Positions 9,249 through 18,699 of a stretch of DNA of 64,000 bases are shown piece by piece. The position numbers were made by a program, and so were the translations under genes. The DNA comes from Gemmatimonadales bacterium (GTDB lineage: Bacteria; Krumholzibacteriota; Krumholzibacteriia; LZORAL124-64-63), in the NCBI GenBank assembly GCA_019038745.1, contig JAHOYV010000009.1:18972-82971 (forward strand), read 5' to 3'. Under the pieces are notes generated by a model. It worked only from the letters and a program-made list of their open reading frames with translations, was not told the DNA's origin and did not search any database. How positions within the stretch are numbered: position 1 is the stretch's first letter; each line of letters opens with the position of its first letter.

Positions 9249-10544
9249 CTAAAGCCTCGCCACTCCAATCCAGGCCGCGTGCATCGCTGCGACCATGACC
9301 AGGAACACCGTACGGGCCCGGGTGGGGCTCAGGCCGGGAATCCGGTACTCCAGGCTGCTGGTGGGGCATTGACTGATGCAATCGCCGCATAGGGTGCAGG
9401 CCTCACCGGGAATCCGCTTGAGCACGTCGGTGGGATACAGGGCGTCGAAACGGCAAGAGGGGGTGCAGGATCCGCAATCGGTGCAGGTGTCGGCGATGCG
9501 CAGGCGCCAGGGGGAGAGTCTGCCCAGGCGGGTTGCCAGCCAGCCCATCGGGCAGTAGGCGGTGCAGTGGGTAAGGTGGCCGGTCCGGCGGGACCAGAAA
9601 ACCATCAACCCAACACCCACGAGACCGAAGCTTGCGGCCAGCCAGCCGGCCGTTACCAGGCTCACACCCAGGCGACCCAGGACGAAGGCAGTTCCCAACA
9701 CCAGGACCAGGATGATGATGCGCATCAATGGCCTCTGTTTCGGCAGAGTACCGGGTAGCTTCCGGCCCATGGCGGCGTAATTGTCCCAGGCTCCGATGTA
9801 GCACAGCCAACTGCACCAGCCGGGACCGACCAGCAACACCGAAGCAGAAAAGAGGATGGCCATGAACAGGCCGCCGCCACGGAACAAGGGGCCGGCGGCG
9901 ATCAGGGTGGGCACCGGCAAGTGGAGTTGGCCGGTCATCAAAAACTTTTCAAAGCCGGAAATGCCCAATATGAACTGGGTGAAGAAGATTACCGAGAAAA
10001 GCAGCCATACGCGGGGACGCAGGCGACCGATCATCTTGGGGTCGCGCAGCTTGTCGGCCAACCAACCGGCGTACAGGGCCAGGATGAATCCCTCCCACCA
10101 ACCTCCGGCGGTCAGGAAGCGTTCAGCCAGGATTCCCTTGGGTTCGACGAACAACTGGACGGGAATGAGCATCGCGGCCACGAAGAGGAACGCACCGAGG
10201 CCGGGTCCGACCGGGTCATCGTCCGGCAACCGTTTTCTGCGTCCCCTGGTTTCCAGCAACAGGCCCGAAGCAGCAGTCAACAGCACCACCGCACCCAGAA
10301 TGAGCACCATACGCAGGTAGGGTAGGCCGACCATCAGACGCACTTCGATGATGGACTGAACGGTCAGCGCCCACTCGAAGGCGCCGGCGACCATCATCAA
10401 TTGCAGGGCCCGATCAACCCAGCGGCGACGGAAGAACAGCGCCAAGGGCAGGGTAAGCCACAAGCCCATCAAGCCTGGTTCGCCACCTCGGCTGTGGTGG
10501 GCTACCAGGACGAGGCTGAAGAAGATCATCGGGACGTATCTCAT
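9249..10544 (-). CDS. membrane polyferredoxin, NapH/CcoG-like 4Fe-4S protein
   Basis: This 431-residue protein has roughly ten hydrophobic segments and two ferredoxin-type cluster motifs near the C-terminus, CTDCGSCTPSC and CTLCGDCISQCP. A further GWCSWLCYIGAWD lies at a membrane edge, resembling the CxxxCP elements of NapH/RdxA/CcoG proteins, followed by HCTAYCPMGWLA. Such proteins carry electrons between the quinone pool or membrane donors and soluble acceptors. Its position ahead of the menaquinone thioesterase is suggestive but not proof of a link to menaquinol. GGAAGG precedes the ATG. The exact electron partner cannot be read from sequence. Confidence 0.75.
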   Translation of the reverse strand: MRYVPMIFFSLVLVAHHSRGGEPGLMGLWLTLPLALFFRRRWVDRALQLMMVAGAFEWALTVQSIIEVRLMVGLPYLRMVLILGAVVLLTAASGLLLETRGRRKRLPDDDPVGPGLGAFLFVAAMLIPVQLFVEPKGILAERFLTAGGWWEGFILALYAGWLADKLRDPKMIGRLRPRVWLLFSVIFFTQFILGISGFEKFLMTGQLHLPVPTLIAAGPLFRGGGLFMAILFSASVLLVGPGWCSWLCYIGAWDNYAAMGRKLPGTLPKQRPLMRIIILVLVLGTAFVLGRLGVSLVTAGWLAASFGLVGVGLMVFWSRRTGHLTHCTAYCPMGWLATRLGRLSPWRLRIADTCTDCGSCTPSCRFDALYPTDVLKRIPGEACTLCGDCISQCPTSSLEYRIPGLSPTRARTVFLVMVAAMHAAWIGVARL

Positions 10545-10593
10545 GGCGCCTTCCGGGGGTGGAGTTTAATCAGGATAAAGTAATCCATTTTTA

Positions 10594-10654
10594 AGAGGAT
10601 ATCAAAAGGAGGTGGGAGGCGACAGTCGGGTCCGAACTCGGCCTGATATCCTCT
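10594..10654. repeat. 11-bp perfect inverted repeat, 39-bp spacer
   Basis: AGAGGATATCA at 10594-10604 is repeated in inverted form at 10644-10654. It lies between the divergently oriented polyferredoxin and AlkD-like genes. It could be a paired operator or a remnant of an insertion; no coding content is visible between the arms. Confidence 0.6.
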
Positions 10655-10780
10655 GGTTTGCAACACTCGGAATCCTCATGGTTCTTAGTTGCTGAACGAC
10701 CAGGGGAAGTTGTGGATATGGAAAGAGTCATGTAAGTTCCTCTATCTATGAAACTGGCCGTAGAAAGGGAAATAAACAAC

Positions 10781-11497
10781 ATGGAATATGAAGAGGAATA
10801 CGGACAAATTGTAGCCCATTTGCAAGGCTTAGCGAATCCGGAAATAGCTGCCCACTCTCAGCGATTTTTCAAAACGGGAGAGGGCGAATACGGCTATGGT
10901 GACAAGTTTCTTGGCATTCGGGTTCCGCTCACACGTCAAGCGGTCAGGAAGTTCCAAGCGGTTCCCGTGAGTATTGCCGCGAAGCTTATTAAGTCAGAGT
11001 ATCATGAGGTACGATTGTTTGCGCTACTCCTGCTGGGTTTTCATTTTCCCCGGTCGGATGCGAAAAAACAAAAGGCCATCTATCACCTTTACATGAGTAA
11101 CATCCGCTACGTAAACAACTGGGACCTGGTTGACAGTTCGGCCCCACACATTGCCGGAGCTTATCTGGAAGACAAGTGTCGGTCCGTGTTGTATGAACTG
11201 GCCCAATCGGATTCACTGTGGGAGCGCAGAATTGCAGTAATTTCCACTTTTCACTTCATCAGGAACCACCAATTTGAAGACACTCTGGGTATTTCCGATC
11301 AATTACTCAACGACCCGGAAGACCTGATCCAAAAGGCAGTGGGTTGGATGCTAAGGGAAGTCGGGAACAGGGATTTGACGGCTGAAGTCGCGTTTTTGAA
11401 AAACCGCTACAGAAAGATGCCGCGAGTTATGCTGAGATATGCAATCGAGAAATTCAGCAAAGAGGAACGGCAAGAATATTTGCAGGGCTTGGTTTGA
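10781..11497 (+). CDS. AlkD-like DNA alkylation repair enzyme (HEAT-repeat DNA glycosylase)
   Basis: Family members excise positively charged alkylated bases such as 3-methyladenine and 7-methylguanine using an all-helical HEAT-like fold. Conserved elements are present: FFKTGEGEYGYGDKFLGIRVP near residues 30-50, NNWDLVDSSAPHI with W114 and D118, WERRIAVIST with R149/R150, and GWMLREVG with W189. These correspond to the tryptophans, aspartate and arginine that shape the active site in characterised AlkD. I prefer ATG 10781, where family similarity begins; an ATG at 10748 adds eleven residues. The gene stands alone with its own upstream region. Confidence 0.9.
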   Translation: MEYEEEYGQIVAHLQGLANPEIAAHSQRFFKTGEGEYGYGDKFLGIRVPLTRQAVRKFQAVPVSIAAKLIKSEYHEVRLFALLLLGFHFPRSDAKKQKAIYHLYMSNIRYVNNWDLVDSSAPHIAGAYLEDKCRSVLYELAQSDSLWERRIAVISTFHFIRNHQFEDTLGISDQLLNDPEDLIQKAVGWMLREVGNRDLTAEVAFLKNRYRKMPRVMLRYAIEKFSKEERQEYLQGLV

Positions 11498-11529
11498 CAA
11501 GATTCGGCAATCCAGTCAGCAGTAAGTTC

Positions 11530-11574
11530 CTGGTTCAGAAATCCCTGGTTCAGAAATCCCAGGTCCAGAAATCT
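11530..11574 (+). repeat. 15-bp tandem repeat, three copies
   Basis: The unit CTGGTTCAGAAATCC occurs twice exactly (11530-11544, 11545-11559) and a third time with a few changes (11560-11574). It lies in the 194-base gap between the AlkD-like gene and asnS. No function can be assigned. Confidence 0.8.
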
Positions 11575-11691
11575 CTGGGCGCGGTTGTCCCCAATTCCCT
11601 CAAGTGTTATCATCCCTGCTCCCAACATTTGCCCTGGCCAGTACCCGCAGTCACTGGCAACGCTCCATAATGATGCCCGAAAGGTTTGATC

Positions 11692-13092
11692 ATGGCCGAT
11701 CATAAGATATCCACGTTGCTGAAGGGGGACATTCCCCTGGGCGAGACGGTAACCGTAAAAGGCTGGATACGGACCAGGCGCGATTCCAAGGCCGGCCTGA
11801 GTTTCATCCAGATTCACGATGGGACCTGTTTTGACCCCATCCAGGCCGTTGCCCAGTCCGATCTGCCCAATTTTGCAGAGGTGGTTCAAAAGCTGAGCGC
11901 GGGCTGTTGCGTGATCTGCACGGGTGAGTTGGTCGAATCACAAGGAAAGGGGCAGAGTCGGGAAATCCAGGTGGCCTCGATCGAGGTCCCGGGATGGGTA
12001 CAGGATCCGGAGACCTATCCCATGCAGCCCAAGCGGCACAGCATGGAATTCCTGCGGGAGATGGCACACTTGAGGCCGCGGACCAACATCATCGGCGCGG
12101 CCACCCGCGTTCGAAACTGTCTGGCCCAGGCCACGCACCGTTTCTTTCATGAGAACAAGTTTTACTGGATCCATACGCCGATCATTACCACGAGCGATGC
12201 CGAGGGAGCGGGAGAAGCGTTCCGCATCTCTACCCTGGATCTGGCCAATCCGCCTCGGGACGACAAGGGGGGGATCGATTTCAGCCAGGATTTCTTCGGG
12301 CGCGAAACCTTCCTGACCGTCAGCGGCCAGTTGAATGTCGAGGCGTACTGCTGCGCCATGACACGCGTGTACACTTTCGGCCCCACTTTCCGGGCCGAGA
12401 ACTCGAATACCAGCAGGCATTTGTCGGAGTTCTGGATGATCGAGCCCGAGTTGGCCTTCGCCGACCTGAATGACGATGCCGACCTGGCCGAGCAGTATCT
12501 ACATTACATCTTCAAGGCTGTTCTGGACGAGCATCCCGACGACATGGCCTTCTTCGCCAAGCACGTCGAGCCCACGGCCATCACGCGGCTTGAAAACTTC
12601 GTCGAGAAAAGCTTCGAGCGGATGGACTATTCCGAAGCTATCAAGGCGTTGGAAAAATCGGGCAGGAAGTTCGAGTTCCCCGTCACCTGGGGCATGGATC
12701 TGCAGAGTGAACACGAGCGCTATCTCTGTGAAGAATTATGCGAACGACCGGTCGTGGTGATGAATTATCCCAAGGAGATCAAGGCCTTCTATATGAGGCT
12801 CAACGACGATGAAAAAACCGTCGCGGCGATGGATGTGCTGGCGCCGGGCATCGGCGAGATCATAGGAGGCAGCCAGCGCGAGGAACGCCTGGAAGTGCTG
12901 GACGCCCGCATCAAGGAAATGGGACTGGAGCCTGACGTCTACTGGTGGTACCGTGATCTGAGAAAATACGGTACCGTGCCCCATGCCGGGTTCGGGCTGG
13001 GCTTCGACCGGGCCGTGAATTACGCCACGGGCATCAAGAACATTCGTGACGTCATCCCGTTTCCCAGGGCACCCAAATCAGCGGACTTTTAG
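11692..13092 (+). CDS. asnS: asparaginyl-tRNA synthetase
   Basis: This cytoplasmic class IIb synthetase charges tRNA-Asn. An N-terminal OB-fold anticodon-binding domain ([25 protein letters not shown]) is followed by the class II core. Motif 2 is visible in [26 protein letters not shown] and motif 3 in [10 protein letters not shown], with [13 protein letters not shown] between. Length is 466 residues, the usual size. The ATG at 11692 has GAAAGG upstream; a TTG two codons earlier is less likely. Having AsnRS suggests direct Asn charging instead of, or in addition to, the amidotransferase route. Confidence 0.97.
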   Translation: MADHKISTLLKGDIPLGETVTVKGWIRTRRDSKAGLSFIQIHDGTCFDPIQAVAQSDLPNFAEVVQKLSAGCCVICTGELVESQGKGQSREIQVASIEVPGWVQDPETYPMQPKRHSMEFLREMAHLRPRTNIIGAATRVRNCLAQATHRFFHENKFYWIHTPIITTSDAEGAGEAFRISTLDLANPPRDDKGGIDFSQDFFGRETFLTVSGQLNVEAYCCAMTRVYTFGPTFRAENSNTSRHLSEFWMIEPELAFADLNDDADLAEQYLHYIFKAVLDEHPDDMAFFAKHVEPTAITRLENFVEKSFERMDYSEAIKALEKSGRKFEFPVTWGMDLQSEHERYLCEELCERPVVVMNYPKEIKAFYMRLNDDEKTVAAMDVLAPGIGEIIGGSQREERLEVLDARIKEMGLEPDVYWWYRDLRKYGTVPHAGFGLGFDRAVNYATGIKNIRDVIPFPRAPKSADF

Positions 13093-13131
13093 ACTGCGGC
13101 GAGGATCATTCCGCCGCCTGGAGAGACTCGA

Positions 13132-13545
13132 ATGGAATGGATCAAGGGTTCGTACCGGATAAGCGACGCCAAGGTTGAGTTGGACATTTTCTACATCATT
13201 TCAGCTCTGCAGGAATCCTACTGGGCAGTGGGACGGGAGCAACCGGTGGTGGAGGAATCGATCAAGAATTCGGTCTGCCTGGGCCTTTATACCGAGGGCC
13301 GACAGATCGGGTTTGCGCGCGCAGTGACGGATAAATGCACCTTCGCGTGGATATGCGACGTGATGGTTCATGAGGATTATCGGGGGGCCGGGCTTGGCAA
13401 GTGGTTGACCCAATGCCTCTCCGAGCACCCGGAGGTCAAGGCCTGTCGCCAACATCTTCTGCGAACGCGCGATGCGCACGGCCTATACGAACAGTTCGGC
13501 TACTCTGTCTGCGAGGCGATGGTCAGGAAGCAGGCCAGCGGTTGA
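13132..13545 (+). CDS. GNAT-family N-acetyltransferase
   Basis: The 137-residue protein has the GNAT acetyl-CoA-binding core: CDVMVHEDYRGAGLGKWL contains the R/Q-x-x-G-x-G/A motif, and the C-terminus DAHGLYEQFGYSVCE is the typical motif B. These enzymes transfer an acetyl group to an amine; the substrate cannot be predicted. GGAGAG lies upstream of the ATG. It follows asnS by 39 bases and may be cotranscribed. It converges with the STAS gene. Confidence 0.88.
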   Translation: MEWIKGSYRISDAKVELDIFYIISALQESYWAVGREQPVVEESIKNSVCLGLYTEGRQIGFARAVTDKCTFAWICDVMVHEDYRGAGLGKWLTQCLSEHPEVKACRQHLLRTRDAHGLYEQFGYSVCEAMVRKQASG

Positions 13546-13597
13546 GCAATTCCTGGTTGGGCTAGCATTGTCCGCCGGCCGACTTCTGAATTATCTT

Positions 13598-13939
13598 TCA
13601 TTCCCCGTAACTGTCCACCGCTTCCTTGGTGTCGGGAAATACCTGGAAAATATTTTCCAGCTGCGAAATATAAAAAATGCTCAACACACGTTCCTTCACG
13701 CGGCAGATCTTCATACTGCCTTCGGCATTTTTCAGCGAGTGGAAACCGGAAATCAGGATGCCCAGCCCCGTCGAGTTGATCCAGGGTACACCGTCCATAT
13801 CCAGGATAATATCCTTGTAGCCGCCCTCCAGCAGGGAGTTGATCTCATCCTTGAATCGGTCGTGGTCGGGCCCGCCCATGATCTTGCCGGAAATTTCCAG
13901 GATCATCAAAGGGTCCATGGGGCTTCGCTTGATCTTCAT
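13598..13939 (-). CDS. STAS-domain protein, anti-anti-sigma-factor type
   Basis: A single STAS domain fills the 113 residues. The phosphorylatable serine region is present as WINSTGLGILISG, preceded by the strand DIILDMDGVP. In this family the unphosphorylated form binds an anti-sigma or switch kinase, and phosphorylation at that serine releases it. No kinase or phosphatase partner is encoded nearby. The ATG at 13939 has AAGGAG eight bases upstream; a longer frame to 13963 lacks that support. It lies 35 bases downstream of the acyl-CoA ligase gene on the same strand. Confidence 0.85.
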   Translation of the reverse strand: MKIKRSPMDPLMILEISGKIMGGPDHDRFKDEINSLLEGGYKDIILDMDGVPWINSTGLGILISGFHSLKNAEGSMKICRVKERVLSIFYISQLENIFQVFPDTKEAVDSYGE

Positions 13940-13974
13940 GTGTACTCCTTGTTTCGAAAACATTCCGGCTAAAT

Positions 13975-15636
13975 TCAGGAAATTGCCTTGTATAGCCTGC
14001 GCTTGATTTTCTTGGTCGGCGTCTTTTCAAATTCCTCGTATAGGACCTTCAGCCGCATGATTTGGCTAAAGCCGGGAAGACGCGTGTTCATTGCCTGGCG
14101 ATTCTCCTCCATCAATGTTTCTACCTGCTTACCCTTCAGGCAAGCCCGATCCACCGATTCGAGGTCGGGATAAACCAAAGCCGTCAACTGGCCTTCGTGG
14201 TCGAGGATCAGCGATTCCTCCACGCAGGGCAGATTATTGAGCTGCGATTCGATCTCTTCGGGATAGATGTTCTGTCCCGATGAGGAGAGAATCATGTTCT
14301 TGGAGCGTCCCGTCAAGAACAGGAATCCGTCAGCGTCAAGATGCCCCAGGTCGCCGGTGTGCAGCCAGCCGTCCTCGTCGATGGTCTCGGCAGTGGCCAC
14401 ATCATCCTTGTAGTAGCCCAGCATGCGGTTCTCGCCGCGCACCTGCACTTCGCCGACCCCCGTTTCGGGATGAGGTTCGGCGATCCGACACTCGAGGTAA
14501 GGAATGATTTTGCCCACGCTGCCTACGGGTGGCTTATGACTGGAACGGGAGTAGCTGATCAAGGGTCCGCACTCGGTCATACCGTAGCCGCAGGTCAGGT
14601 TCACCCCTATCTGACGGAAGAACTGCTCGATTTCCTTGTTCAGGGCCGCTCCGCCGATGACCATCTCCTTGTAGTAGCCACCGAAAACATTGTAGATCTG
14701 GTCCCGGATCTTCCGGTGGACCAATGTCTTGAGGCCCGGGACCTTCAACATGAATTGGATCCGGGGCGTTTCCAGCACGGGCTTGATTTTATTACGGTAG
14801 ATCTTCTCGATGATCAGCGGTACGGACATTACGACGGCGGGCTTGAGCTCCTCGAAGGCCTTGACCAGTACTTTCGGGGTGGGGACCTTGGTGATGAAGG
14901 TCACATGGCATCCCTGCAAAAGCGGAGACAGAAAATCGAAAGCGCAGCCGAAGGCGTGGGCCAGCGGGAGGAAGGAGACGATCTTGTCGCCGGGACTCAA
15001 TTCTACGCAGTCATTGAAGAAGCGCACGTTGGCCATCAAGGAGTTATGGGCAAGCATTACGCCCTTGGAAAAACCGGTAGTACCGGAAGTGTAGACGATG
15101 GCCGCCAATTCGCTGTTCGGAATCTCGGGGAATGACAGATCAGTGCGGTTCAACCTGGCCCCGTATTGTTCGTGATAGGCGGTGTCGGCGTTGTCCACCG
15201 CTTGACGAATCGAGTCGTAGTCATTCCAAAGCAGCGAGAAATCAGTCAGGCTGAAGATGCCCCTTGCCGAGGGGATCTTTTCCTCGTTCAGCCCATCAAA
15301 AATCGCCTCGGAAACAAACAACAGCGACGAATCCGAATGTCGAACGATATGTTCGATTTCCTGGCTGCTGAAATCAGGCAGGACCGGCACGATGACAGCG
15401 CCGTAGGTGATGGTGGCCAGGTAGGTAACGCCCCAGTTGGTGGAGTTGCGTCCGCTGACGGCTATCCGATCGCCGCGCTTGATTCCGCACTGTTCGAAGA
15501 TGTGGTGCAGTTTGAAAATCCGGTGTGCGAGCTCCCCGTAGCTGATGGCCGACCGGCCCAGGTCGCTGAAACAAGGCACGTCCCAGTAGTCACGAATCGA
15601 CGTGCCGATGGTCTGGACAAAGTTTTCCTTTAGCAT
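13975..15636 (-). CDS. AMP-dependent acyl-CoA ligase (long-chain fatty acid type)
   Basis: This 553-residue ANL-family enzyme should activate a carboxylic acid, probably a fatty acid, to its CoA thioester. Ordered motifs are IVYTSGTTGFSKGVMLAH (P-loop), FLPLAHAFG, TCGYGMTECGPLIS, DGWLHTGDLGHLDADGFL, GRSKNMILSSSGQNIYPEEIE, and the C-terminal lysine region FEKTPTKKIKRRLY. The long-chain assignment rests on similarity in style to FadD15-type ligases; chain length is not readable. It precedes the STAS gene in a likely two-gene unit. Confidence 0.88.
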   Translation of the reverse strand: MLKENFVQTIGTSIRDYWDVPCFSDLGRSAISYGELAHRIFKLHHIFEQCGIKRGDRIAVSGRNSTNWGVTYLATITYGAVIVPVLPDFSSQEIEHIVRHSDSSLLFVSEAIFDGLNEEKIPSARGIFSLTDFSLLWNDYDSIRQAVDNADTAYHEQYGARLNRTDLSFPEIPNSELAAIVYTSGTTGFSKGVMLAHNSLMANVRFFNDCVELSPGDKIVSFLPLAHAFGCAFDFLSPLLQGCHVTFITKVPTPKVLVKAFEELKPAVVMSVPLIIEKIYRNKIKPVLETPRIQFMLKVPGLKTLVHRKIRDQIYNVFGGYYKEMVIGGAALNKEIEQFFRQIGVNLTCGYGMTECGPLISYSRSSHKPPVGSVGKIIPYLECRIAEPHPETGVGEVQVRGENRMLGYYKDDVATAETIDEDGWLHTGDLGHLDADGFLFLTGRSKNMILSSSGQNIYPEEIESQLNNLPCVEESLILDHEGQLTALVYPDLESVDRACLKGKQVETLMEENRQAMNTRLPGFSQIMRLKVLYEEFEKTPTKKIKRRLYKAIS

Positions 15637-15787
15637 CTTGTTCCGATCGCCTGAGGAAGGTGGATAACCCGGATCGCTATCGTTTCGGCACTATACAGTA
15701 GAAACAAGGGGGGGACAACCGGTGACATGGGCGCCGACCAAACATGAAACAAGGAAGTTGATGGTCGAAAAACCGCCGCCGGTCTTT

Positions 15788-16166
15788 TTATAAGAACGGA
15801 AAGAATCGCGGCACTTTCTTCCGATATTCCTGATATTGATCCCCGATATCCACGAGTAGTTTACGCTCCTCCAGCTCGGTGCCGACGATCGTGTATAAGA
15901 AAAACACAACTCGCCAGACTAGATTCACGTCGGTCGCAGGCAGGCAGGCAGGCAGGCAGGCAGAAGATCAGAAACAAGAATGTTCCAGTGTACCATGGAT
16001 GCCGGATCAAACCCAGGATGCCGATTGTGCGGAAGGGCGGTTCCCGGGATTCGCGATCAGCAAGAAAATCCCCTCACTGCCGCAAACCCAAAAAGGCTTT
16101 CCCATCGTAGGCGCGTGTGCCCAGCCAGAATAACAAAAAAGTGACAACCAGTCCGGTCCAGCGCAC
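15788..16166 (-). pseudogene. isoprenylcysteine-methyltransferase-like membrane protein, broken
   Basis: Read on the minus strand, pieces of an ICMT/PEMT-like methyltransferase are unmistakable. First comes a helix ending GTRAYDGKAFLGLRQ, then an in-frame TGA at 16074-16076. The same frame continues with EPPFRTIGILGLIRHPWYTG. After a tetranucleotide tract the frame must shift by one base to read VNLVWRVVFFLYTIVG and then TELEERKLLVDIGDQYQEY and RKKVPRFFPFL before a TAA. The RHPWYTG and ELEERKL...YxxYRKKVPRF blocks are the family hallmarks. The 5' end is also missing, because stops precede the first segment. With six or nine repeat units instead of seven the downstream frame would be restored, but the TGA would remain. 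Confidence 0.75.
15936..15963. repeat. tetranucleotide tract (GCAG)7
   Basis: Seven perfect copies of GCAG (CTGC on the minus strand) lie inside the methyltransferase-like pseudogene, between its HPWYTG and ELEERKL blocks. Seven units put the two blocks in different frames; six or nine would align them. Such tracts are prone to slipped-strand changes. Confidence 0.9.
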
Positions 16167-16240
16167 GGCCGACCGAAATCAGGGTTGTCATGTTGTCATT
16201 ATAGCTTCCAACTTCGAATATGTATCACTACCAGTTTACT

Positions 16241-18604
16241 CTAGTGCTTTTGCGCCTCGGCGATCCGATCCAGCATTTTGCTGGCACCCTTATTGGCTGG
16301 ATTCAGATCCAGAGTCTTCTCGTAGTACTCCCTGGATTTATCGTACCGCTTTTGTTTAAAAAGGCACTCGGCCAGGCTGTCCCACACATTGCTGTTGTCG
16401 GGATAGAGCCGTGTGTTCAACAGGAAGACCTTTTCGGACAACTCCAGTCGCCCATCCGACATCAACGCATATCCCTTCTCGTTGATCGAAACCCCCACAC
16501 TTCCCCGGGGGCCGTAATACCACTCGAGGTCGGCCTCCCGTAACTGCTCAAAATAGGTTTGCGCCGCTTCGGTGCTTTCGCCGACTGCGACCTGTTCGAT
16601 GGATCGCAACTTGCCCACCAGCTTCGCCTGTTTTTCGGCCAGGGCCTGCATCCGGTCATGATCAATCGGAAGGATCAGGCGATCGGCCAGGAGTTGGGCC
16701 AAACTGGTCTTCGCCCGGGATAGATAATCCTCAGGCGTGGCATAACGCTCGGCGATGGAGAGTCGCCCATCCCCACCGGCTTCGCGAGTCGCGGTGTCGA
16801 TCGCCAGGGGTAAGACCCGACCGTTATTGCGGCTCAAGGAATTCGAGAACCCGGGCCTCCGCAGTTTCCACCCACAGAAAGTGGCCAGCGGCACTTCGAT
16901 TTCCGGCAGACGAACGCCGGCGATTTCGTTGCCGTCGGCATCTACCTGGGGCACAAGGCAGACGTAGCGGGGGCCCGTCAACGGCGGCACATGGTCCGCG
17001 ATCCCCTCCGTCTTCCAGCGCCGCCCGGGATCCAGACGATAGGGATGGTAGTAGGAGTCCGGGAGCCGGAGGCCGGGAACCGTCGGAAACCGCTCGCGCA
17101 CCGATTCCAGATTCACAAGCGTGCCGTTGTCGATCCGTGGGACCCTCGACACGGGCGGTGCAATTCCTTGGCTGACCCACTCGTCCAGCGCCACCAACAG
17201 AGCCCTGCCGACGACGGCCAACCTTCCCTCCGTATGGGCAATCCCCGCTACGGAGTAGATCCGAACCGACAAGTCGATGTCCGCGTCCCGCATGCCCTCA
17301 ACGTCGGTGTGCAGGAGCGAAGCGGCGCGAGTCCAGTAGTCGGTGGCGGAGTTGATGATCATCATCTTTGGCACATTGCCCTGCTCACGGGCCAGTTCCA
17401 ACGCATCTCCGGTTTCACCGGTTACCGGGTCGGTCTGTTCCTCGAAGGCGAACGGAAAAAAATCCACCGGATAGAGGTTGTCCTCCAGGTGGCTCCCATG
17501 GCGTGTAGTCTGCGCGAAACGGGAATTGAACTGTCCCTTGCCGGCACCCGGACAGTTGGGCATGACCCCGTCGAAGACCTTCCGTCCCGCCTCGTCGCTG
17601 TTGAATCCCTGCCAGACGAAATGATTCAGCAAACGGCCCGACTGCGAATGCCCCCAGGAGTACGCGTACTCCACGTGACCGGCCAGTGGATTGGGTTGTG
17701 TGGCTTCGTCTGTAACCTCGTACCTAAAAAAGGACACGACGTCACGGATAGCCGCCATTCCCAGACCGGTCAGCGGCGGATTCTGGGACGTGTAGACCAG
17801 CTCGTAAAGCCAGCCGGGCTGAATGCCGTCATAGACGTGGATGTGGCCCGAATCCGGAATGATCTCGCCGTTTTCGACCTGTGCGAAGGACCATGCATCG
17901 TTGGGGATTGTTTCCCGCTCGTCGTCTGAATAGCGATGCCGTGTCAGCACAGCACCGGTATTGTCCAGTGAAACCGCCGGGCGGGCAATCGAGCCGCCCC
18001 AGGTCAGCGGCAGGCTGGGAACATCGCTGTTGCTGTAACTGATCATTTCGGCATAGACCCGGCCGACGATCGGCTGGCCGTCCCGTGTGGCCGCCGGTAC
18101 CCGGATGTTGAGCTTCCGGTTGCTTTCGATCACGTCACAGGCCCATCCACACCATAGATAGGAAAAGCCCTGATCCCACAGCCAATTGTATTCCAACTCT
18201 GCGGAGAAAAACCCCGCTCCGTGCCGGTTGCCGCGATTGTTGACGAAGTAGAACAGACGTCCATTGCCCCGGCCCGGATTTATCGGCTGATAGAGTTCGA
18301 ATTCAGTCGTAAATTCCACGCGACCCCGGGCGTTGAGCGGAGCCAGTTGCAGGTCGGTGATGCGGGCGTTGACGGAGTCGTCAGGATCGACTTCCAGATA
18401 AAACAGACCGGTAATCTTTTCATAGGAGCCGACTGCGGGGTTGAAAACCTGACCCTGGATCTCCTCTCGGGAGTCGATTTGCAGCCGAACCACCTCGGCC
18501 GAGGCAATACCGCCGGCGAACAGGAGGATCGCGAAGAAAGAAATGATACCGAAGAACAACAGGAGGGATTTTGAAAGATGTTTCATCCAGGTTTCGGTCA
18601 ACAT
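16241..18604 (-). CDS. secreted alpha/beta hydrolase-domain protein with C-terminal TPR
   Basis: A signal peptide (hydrophobic stretch after KHLSKS, ending GGIASAEV) is followed by a large domain resembling the Abhydrolase_10 family: ELYQPINPGRGNGRLFYF, a nucleophile elbow YSWGHSQSGRLLNHF, and a likely catalytic histidine in SVAGIAHTEG. The last 90 residues form a tetratricopeptide-like unit (NVWDSLAECLFKQKRYDKS, then YYEKTLDLNPAN). The substrate is unknown; family members include esterase-like enzymes. I chose ATG 18604 because GGAGG sits 8 bases upstream; ATGs at 18586 and 18631 are possible. Length is 787 residues. Confidence 0.8.
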   Translation of the reverse strand: MLTETWMKHLSKSLLLFFGIISFFAILLFAGGIASAEVVRLQIDSREEIQGQVFNPAVGSYEKITGLFYLEVDPDDSVNARITDLQLAPLNARGRVEFTTEFELYQPINPGRGNGRLFYFVNNRGNRHGAGFFSAELEYNWLWDQGFSYLWCGWACDVIESNRKLNIRVPAATRDGQPIVGRVYAEMISYSNSDVPSLPLTWGGSIARPAVSLDNTGAVLTRHRYSDDERETIPNDAWSFAQVENGEIIPDSGHIHVYDGIQPGWLYELVYTSQNPPLTGLGMAAIRDVVSFFRYEVTDEATQPNPLAGHVEYAYSWGHSQSGRLLNHFVWQGFNSDEAGRKVFDGVMPNCPGAGKGQFNSRFAQTTRHGSHLEDNLYPVDFFPFAFEEQTDPVTGETGDALELAREQGNVPKMMIINSATDYWTRAASLLHTDVEGMRDADIDLSVRIYSVAGIAHTEGRLAVVGRALLVALDEWVSQGIAPPVSRVPRIDNGTLVNLESVRERFPTVPGLRLPDSYYHPYRLDPGRRWKTEGIADHVPPLTGPRYVCLVPQVDADGNEIAGVRLPEIEVPLATFCGWKLRRPGFSNSLSRNNGRVLPLAIDTATREAGGDGRLSIAERYATPEDYLSRAKTSLAQLLADRLILPIDHDRMQALAEKQAKLVGKLRSIEQVAVGESTEAAQTYFEQLREADLEWYYGPRGSVGVSINEKGYALMSDGRLELSEKVFLLNTRLYPDNSNVWDSLAECLFKQKRYDKSREYYEKTLDLNPANKGASKMLDRIAEAQKH

Positions 18605-18699
18605 GTTGCGGCCTCCGTCATGACGCGGCAAAAGAAAACCGGCTATTATCTACCCAAAGGACGTTTGAGATAACCCGATGCCCGATGTTTCAATCTGTT

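Noticed and set aside
10591..10782. 63-residue minus-strand frame upstream of the AlkD-like gene
   Set aside because: No ribosome site, no similarity, and it overlaps the inverted repeat and the AlkD start.
15936..15963. CRISPR-like or satellite array
   Set aside because: The unit is only four bases with no spacers; it is a simple tandem tract inside a pseudogene.
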